The translations under genes and the position numbers were made by a program. A stretch of 9,424 bases of DNA from Desulforudis sp. (lineage in GTDB: Bacteria; Bacillota; Desulfotomaculia; Desulfotomaculales; Desulforudaceae): positions 1-9,424 of the forward strand of contig JACUUW010000067.1 in assembly GCA_014859075.1 (NCBI GenBank). The letters run 5' to 3'. The notes under the pieces were generated by a model, which was not told where the DNA came from, did no database searches, and saw only the letters and a program-made list of their open reading frames with translations. Below are positions 6,087 through 9,424 of this stretch, piece by piece; the stretch's first letter is position 1, and the number at the start of each line of letters is the position of its first letter.

Positions 6087-7073
6087 CTAAAATAGATATT
6101 CGAACTGCACGCGTATATCCAGCATATCCGAGCCTTTGGTATCCGATGTGATAATTCCGATTCTGTTCCGAAACGACAGACCCTTAGCTATCCGATCCAG
6201 GCCATATCGCCAATCGATATCAGTTTCCGACACATCCGCTTTATTATTGAACTTGAATACTGCATGGCTAACCAAAAACGTCAAGTTGGGAGCCACTCGG
6301 TAACTTAATAAAGCCTTGTAGACATCCCCTGAATCACTATTTTCCAGGGAGCTAACGATGTTGTTGGTAAAAAGTGTTGTATTCGAAAAACTGTAAGGAG
6401 CCAAGATGGCACCATTCCTGAATGCGTCGGGCCTGTCCGATACACTATTATAGGACAATATCAGCTCAGCAGGGCCTTTGACGGCACCAATTTTTAACCC
6501 GTAGGCCAGAGTGTCGACCACTCCTAGCAACCTTCTTCCCTCGTCCTTCTGTAACACCCCTTGTGCACCTAAATAAATGCGTAATCCGTGAATTTCAGGA
6601 AAATCGTAATTGGCCTGTACCAAGCCCATATTGAATAAATCTGCAAACTGATAAAACCACCCTTCCAAACTTAAAGTACCGATCGTGTAAGTGGCATTTC
6701 CTATAATAGTGCCCTTGGTCTTCTCCGTGGGAATACCCAATCGATTGGCCGAGAACTCCCCGACATTTAGGAATTCGTTGCTCGGCCGATCCTTTATTTT
6801 CGTCAAATAATGTGCACTCAAGGATAGGTAAGGAATAGTCTGATTGTTGAAGGATATTCCTTCAAACAAAGTTGGAATCAAAAATGCGTCGGCGGGATTG
6901 GCGAATGGCGTATTTACCATGTGCCGTCCCACTGTTAAAGTGGTCTTAAAGCCTACGGCCCGCAGAAACGCCTCGCCCAAAATATCGACGTCCTCACCGG
7001 TGAAAATGGGGCTGATGCGTCTTTCCGCCGTGGAGAAAACGCTGCAATTGAGCTGCCCGGATGCGCCGGTCAA
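6087..7073 (-). pseudogene. OprD-family outer membrane porin, 5'-truncated
   Basis: The translated frame matches the middle and end of an OprD-type beta-barrel porin, a channel for small solutes in the outer membrane. Family-like stretches are DILGEAFLRAVGFKTTLTVGRHMVNTPFAN, the following DAFLIPTLFEGISF, repeated alternating strands, and the C-terminal VQFEYLF, ending in Phe as required for barrel insertion by BamA. There is no signal peptide and the first one to two barrel strands are missing; full members are about 420-450 residues against about 300 genuine residues here. Porin-like sequence is secure only up to about 6992. The remaining codons up to the ATG at 7073 are antisense to the IS91 transposase, so that ATG is not the gene's start. 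The region is much richer in A and T (24 G/C in 6301-6360) than the oxidoreductase gene (46 G/C in 2881-2940), which suggests separate ancestry. Confidence 0.7.
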
Positions 7074-7344
7074 TGCCCGGCTGGGAGCGGTGACTTTTGT
7101 TCATCGGTTTGGTTCGGCGTTGAATGGGAACATCCACTTCCACTGCTGCGTCATTGATGGCGTGTTCAGTGCCGCAGATGAAGCGCTACGGTTTGACGAG
7201 GCAGCCATAACGCCGGAAGCCATCGCGCAGGTGCAAGCTGAAGTCAGGAAACGGGTGCTTAGTCTGTTCAAGCGGCGCAAACTGCTTTCGTCAGAAAACG
7301 TGGACGCGATGCGCGAGTGGGGGCATGAGGGTGGTTTTTCATGA
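7015..7344 (+). pseudogene. IS91-family transposase, middle segment ending at an in-frame stop
   Basis: From about 7021 the frame reads AVEKTLQLSCPDAPVNARLGAVTFVHRFGSALNGNIHFHCCVIDGVF, in parts a near-copy of the IS91/IS801 transposase core. HFH (codons 7135-7143) is the HUH metal-binding motif of the rolling-circle nuclease. It continues through EVRKRVLSLFKRRKLL to MREWGHEGGFS, where TGA at 7342-7344 ends translation. The sequence after the stop continues the protein in the same frame, so the lesion is a nonsense change and not a frameshift. The N-terminal zinc-binding part is missing. The product would cut neither end of an element, so this copy should be inactive. Confidence 0.75.
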
Positions 7345-7353
7345 CATGCCGAC

Positions 7354-8016
7354 GTGACGGTAGCCGCCTGGGATCGTGCCGGGCTGGAACGATTGTTTCG
7401 CTACTGCGCCCGCCCCATCTTTGCCAGCGAGCGGCTCCAGTGGATTGAAAAGGATCAGCGGCTACTTTACCGTCTCCCGAAACCCAGGCTCGATGGACAA
7501 ACCGTTCTGCATCTCACACCGCTTGAGTTTTTGGACCAGCTTGCCCGGCTGATTCCACCGCCGCGCAAGCATCGCCATCGCTATCACGGTGTCCTGGCAC
7601 CAAACGCCCCGTTACGCCAAACTGTGACAGCCTATGCCGGATTGCCTCTGGGTGATGAAGTCGTCTCAACCGATCAACTGCAGAGAGCGACAGAAGACTC
7701 GCCGGAGACAGGCACGAACAGACCATCCTCTACTGCTTACCTTTGGGCAATGCTGATTGCCCGGATCTATGAAGTTCTCCCACTGGTTTGTCCTCAATGT
7801 GGTGGCGAGTTAACGATCGTTGCGTTTCTCACAGAGGCGGATCCGATTCAGCGCATTCTGAATCATATCGGTGAACCGGTCACACCGCCCCAAATCGCGC
7901 TTGCCCGTGGACCACCGGACTGGTTTGACGAGGATTTTGATCAAACCGATCTCAATGAATCGGAACAAGTGGAACCCGTGCCGGAGTTTGAGTTCGATCA
8001 AACTGTGAGCTGGTAG
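7354..8016 (+). pseudogene. IS91-family transposase, C-terminal segment
   Basis: This 220-codon frame continues the transposase after the TGA at 7342-7344. It opens AAWDRAGLERLFRYCARPIFASERL, a conserved block of this transposase group whose Tyr is a candidate for the nicking tyrosine. Next come the basic IPPPRKHRHRYHGVLAPNAPLR segment and a C-terminal VCPQCGGELTIVAFLTE with Cys146 and Cys149 of a zinc knuckle. The acidic tail ends at TAG 8014-8016. The GTG at 7354 is simply the first possible start after the nonsense codon, and I see no ribosome site before it. Only one Tyr is visible where IS91 itself has a Y-x3-Y pair (RYCARP), which is common in this subgroup as far as I recall. Confidence 0.8.
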
Positions 8017-8075
8017 CCTCACGGCGCCAATGCCAGTAGGTCATTCTGACGGGCAGAGGTGCTGTCGCCTGCAGG

Positions 8076-8095
8076 TTTCAGATAACGGTCTGAAA
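8076..8095 (+). repeat. Perfect hairpin in the IS91 3' tail
   Basis: TTTCAGA (8076-8082) and TCTGAAA (8089-8095) form a 7-bp stem around the loop TAACGG, 60 bases after the transposase stop. IS91-type elements carry subterminal hairpins at the ends used for rolling-circle transfer, so this could mark the right-end structure. No T run follows, so a terminator is less likely. Confidence 0.4.
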
Positions 8096-8170
8096 GGCAT
8101 CATTCACGCCCAAAAATCCCACAATAGTTGAGTCTACATCCTCAGATACCGAGGAAACAGTCAAAAAGTC

Positions 8171-8334
8171 TCCTGATTATAAAGATTGTTCAGCTAACCA
8201 GAAAAGCCGTCGTTCCGGCAAGGATTGCCGGAACCCAAACGCCAAGGAAGGCAATCCAAACACATCCCTGTGCACTGGATACCGGCAATCCATGCCGGTA
8301 TGACGATCTAGCTGACGCATCTTTATAATCAGGA
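8171..8334. mobile_element. MITE-like element, 164 bp, with 26-bp terminal inverted repeats
   Basis: The left end (8171-8196) and right end (8309-8334) are inverted copies matching at 23 of 26 positions, with the outer 16 perfect (TCCTGATTATAAAGAT). The element is flanked on both sides by AAAGTC (8165-8170 and 8335-8340), a 6-bp direct repeat of the kind left by target duplication. It encodes no protein, so it would depend on a transposase in trans. Inside sit two 30-base arms (8208-8237 and 8276-8305) that are inverted copies of one another and each fold into a hairpin. I cannot name the family; the transposase type is unknown. Confidence 0.75.
8208..8305. repeat. Nested inverted repeat with self-folding arms
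   Basis: Each arm contains TTGCCGG and CCGGCA in hairpin order. The arms match at 25 of 30 positions when one is reversed. Differences at positions 5/27 and 7/25 are compensated (G-C to A-T, T-A to A-T), so both arms keep their stems. The look is that of the widespread proteobacterial CGTC-ATTCC-type intergenic repeats, but the identity is not verified. Confidence 0.6.
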
Positions 8335-8431
8335 AAAGTCTTGCCAAACAGATCAACTGGGAGTACCGTTTTCACGAGGATAGGTTGGAAAGTGGCGTTG
8401 AAATTCCTATCCTTCCTTCGTATCTTCAAAT

Positions 8432-8436
8432 AAGGA
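8432..8436 (+). promoter_or_regulatory. Shine-Dalgarno site of the lipoprotein gene
   Basis: AAGGA lies 8 bases before the ATG at 8445. It selects this start over the earlier in-frame codon at 8385, whose extra 20 residues would bury the signal peptide. Confidence 0.6.
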
Positions 8437-8444
8437 TTATAAAG

Positions 8445-8963
8445 ATGTTTGATTCGGCGCGCGGCTATATTTCGGTTCTTGGTACAGCCTTTATATTGGC
8501 GGCCTGCGCAACACAGGCAGCGCCGCTAAATCTGGCGGGTGATTATGCTGTTCCCCGCGATTCGGGCATCATCACAAATGCCCGCCCTGCCGGTCCGGCG
8601 GATTGTCCGTCACCGGATCAATATGTCGAGGGGCAGGATATGTGTATCGAGCCGACCGCCGTTACGGACACGCTCACCCTTACGCCGCAGGATAACGGTG
8701 ATCTGGCCTTCAATATCTTTACGAACGCTTTTAACGGCCATAGCTGCTCCGCCGAAGGTGTTGCGCGGCAGACAGGCGCACAGAGCTGGCGTTTCGAGCG
8801 GCAAAGCGAATATGGCGAGGGCATCTGTAAGGTGGATATCACGGTCAAGGGCGGTAGCGTTCACTTCCAGCAGGATTATGAAGCCGGTAGTGACTGCCGC
8901 GATTATTGCGGCAACCGCGCCTCGCTCGGCGGCACGTTCCCGCTATCTTCGCAACAACCATAG
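8445..8963 (+). CDS. Small cysteine-rich lipoprotein, function unknown
   Basis: This 172-residue protein has a short N-region, a hydrophobic stretch (ISVLGTAFILAA, residues 9-20) and a lipobox LAAC with Cys21, so it should be lipidated and anchored in a periplasm-facing membrane. The mature part has six further Cys (54, 67, 101, 128, 151, 155), an even number that suits three disulfides. Alternating strand-like segments (TLTLT, LAFNIF, KVDITVKGGSVHF) suggest a small beta fold. It ends with CRDYCGNRASLGGTFPLSSQQP. I do not recognise the family and infer no function. The start follows AAGGA with 8-base spacing. It lies 56 bases before the leuS start in the same orientation, and a weak terminator-like hairpin sits between them, so joint transcription is uncertain. 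Confidence 0.7.
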   Translation: MFDSARGYISVLGTAFILAACATQAAPLNLAGDYAVPRDSGIITNARPAGPADCPSPDQYVEGQDMCIEPTAVTDTLTLTPQDNGDLAFNIFTNAFNGHSCSAEGVARQTGAQSWRFERQSEYGEGICKVDITVKGGSVHFQQDYEAGSDCRDYCGNRASLGGTFPLSSQQP

Positions 8964-8979
8964 ATTTCCGATAATTTCA

Positions 8980-9001
8980 AACTTGCCGTTTGGGCAGTTT
9001 T
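8980..9001 (+). terminator. Weak terminator-like hairpin after the lipoprotein gene
   Basis: AAC-TGCC (with a bulged T at 8983) pairs with GGCA-GTT around GTTTG, followed directly by TTTT. It begins 16 bases after the lipoprotein stop and ends about 18 bases before leuS. The stem is only 7 bp with a bulge, so it may be leaky or fortuitous. Confidence 0.3.
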
Positions 9002-9019
9002 CGGCTAAATCTCTTATTT

Positions 9020-9412
9020 ATGAGCAATAAGAGATATAACATACGGGAAACCGAAGAAAAATGGCGCAGCGCCTGGCAAGACCGGCGTTGCTTTGAAGTC
9101 ACAGAAGATGAAAGCAAGGAGAAATACTACGTCCTTGCCATGCTTCCTTACCCCTCGGGCCGTATTCATGTCGGGCATGTGCGCAATTACACGCTATCCG
9201 ATGTTGTCGCGCGTTTCCGCAAGGCACAGGGCTATAATGTGCTGAACCCGATGGGCTGGGACGCGCTCGGCCTTCCCGCTGAAAACGCGGCGATGGAGCA
9301 CAATATCGCCCCTGCCGACTGGACGAACGAGAATATCGGCCAGATGAAAGACCAGCTGATTTCCATGGGGCCGCTTCCTTGCTTTTGTCGGCAGCTATGG
9401 CCCAAACCGTAA
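9020..9412 (+). pseudogene. leuS: Leucyl-tRNA synthetase, N-terminal fragment that loses homology at 9370
   Basis: Codons 1-117 (9020-9370) are clearly the start of class I leucyl-tRNA synthetase, which charges tRNA-Leu in the cytosol. YNIRETEEKWRSAW is the usual N-terminus, and PYPSGRIHVGHVRNY holds the HIGH ATP-binding motif (H50-V-G-H53). NVLNPMGWDALGLPAENAAMEHNIAPADWT follows, closest to alphaproteobacterial forms by my reading. After QLISMG the family continues with a serine/aspartate-tryptophan-serine-arginine segment, but here 13 unrelated residues follow and a stop closes the frame at 9412. Full LeuS is about 850-870 residues with a KMSKS motif, so this fragment cannot work. No strong ribosome site precedes ATG 9020. 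The break is either a real disruption or a join at the sequence edge; if the latter, the gene is intact elsewhere. Confidence 0.85.
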
Positions 9413-9424
9413 CACAGGCCATGC
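9371..9424. other. Unassigned right edge beyond the leuS break
   Basis: These 54 bases do not continue LeuS. One plus-strand frame reads AASLLLSAAMAQTVTQAM, which looks like the start of a secreted or membrane protein but is too short to judge. Confidence 0.4.

Larger units (their letters stand above)
7000..8140 (+). mobile_element. IS91-family element remnant
   Basis: The middle and end of an IS91/IS801-type rolling-circle transposase gene, plus a probable downstream tail, lie here. The N-terminal part of the transposase and the corresponding IS end are absent: the sequence changes directly into the porin gene near 7000-7024. Downstream of the stop at 8016 the noncoding tail has a perfect 7-bp stem hairpin (TTTCAGA/TCTGAAA, 8076-8095), a type of subterminal structure expected at IS91 ends. 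I could not locate the exact right end, so 8140 is approximate. Confidence 0.65.
8017..8444. other. Gene-free stretch: IS91 tail, MITE and lipoprotein leader
   Basis: No coding frame is credible here. The first about 125 bases are the probable IS91 3' tail. The MITE-like element with its duplications fills 8165-8340. The last about 100 bases lead to the lipoprotein gene and hold an 8-bp inverted repeat, AGGATAGG (8377-8384) with CCTATCCT (8406-8413), spaced by 21 bases. That inverted repeat could be an operator or an mRNA stem. Confidence 0.5.

Noticed and set aside
8190..8429. Minus-strand frame across the MITE
   Set aside because: It translates repeat sequence and has no ribosome site or family resemblance.

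Overview
The window looks like proteobacterial DNA of mixed origin. The left two thirds (about 50-6023) is GC-rich and carries, all on the minus strand, a 1250-residue flavin/iron-sulfur oxidoreductase, a frameshifted L-threonine aldolase gene and the first part of an M20 deacetylase gene (ArgE-like). Intergenic palindromic repeats lie between them. The gene content and repeat style suggest a gammaproteobacterium or relative, but this is a judgement from memory. The right part (8445-9370) carries a small Cys-rich lipoprotein gene and the start of a leucyl-tRNA synthetase gene that reads like an alphaproteobacterial enzyme. Between them lie an AT-richer OprD-type porin fragment and an IS91-family transposase remnant.

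Layout from left to right: 1-47 unassigned AT-rich sequence; 48-314 truncated ArgE-like gene (-); 315-579 noncoding; 580-1629 broken threonine aldolase gene (-); 1630-2270 a repeat-rich noncoding stretch with two diverged direct repeats, a strong hairpin and a twin-palindrome (REPIN-like) element; 2271-6023 the oxidoreductase (-); 6087 to about 7000 the 3' part of a porin gene (-), fused near 7000-7024 to an IS91-type transposase remnant (+, to 8016) with an in-frame stop; 8171-8334 a MITE-like element with 26-bp terminal inverted repeats and a 6-bp target duplication; 8445-8963 lipoprotein (+); 9020-9370 leuS start (+), after which the reading frame leaves the family.

The main functional item is the oxidoreductase. 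It joins in one chain a GltD/NfnB-like half (two probable [4Fe-4S] sites, FAD and NAD(P) Rossmann motifs) and a PyrK/NfnA-like half (FNR-type flavin/NAD domain and a [2Fe-2S] cysteine motif), behind about 310 residues I cannot assign. This matches the two subunits of NADH-dependent ferredoxin:NADP oxidoreductase fused into one protein, so an electron-transferring or bifurcating role is plausible but unproven. No gene in the window clearly acts with it.

The broken genes at both ends, the porin/transposase junction without an IS terminus, the composition shifts and the mixed apparent taxonomy mean an assembly chimera must be considered alongside real IS-driven rearrangement.
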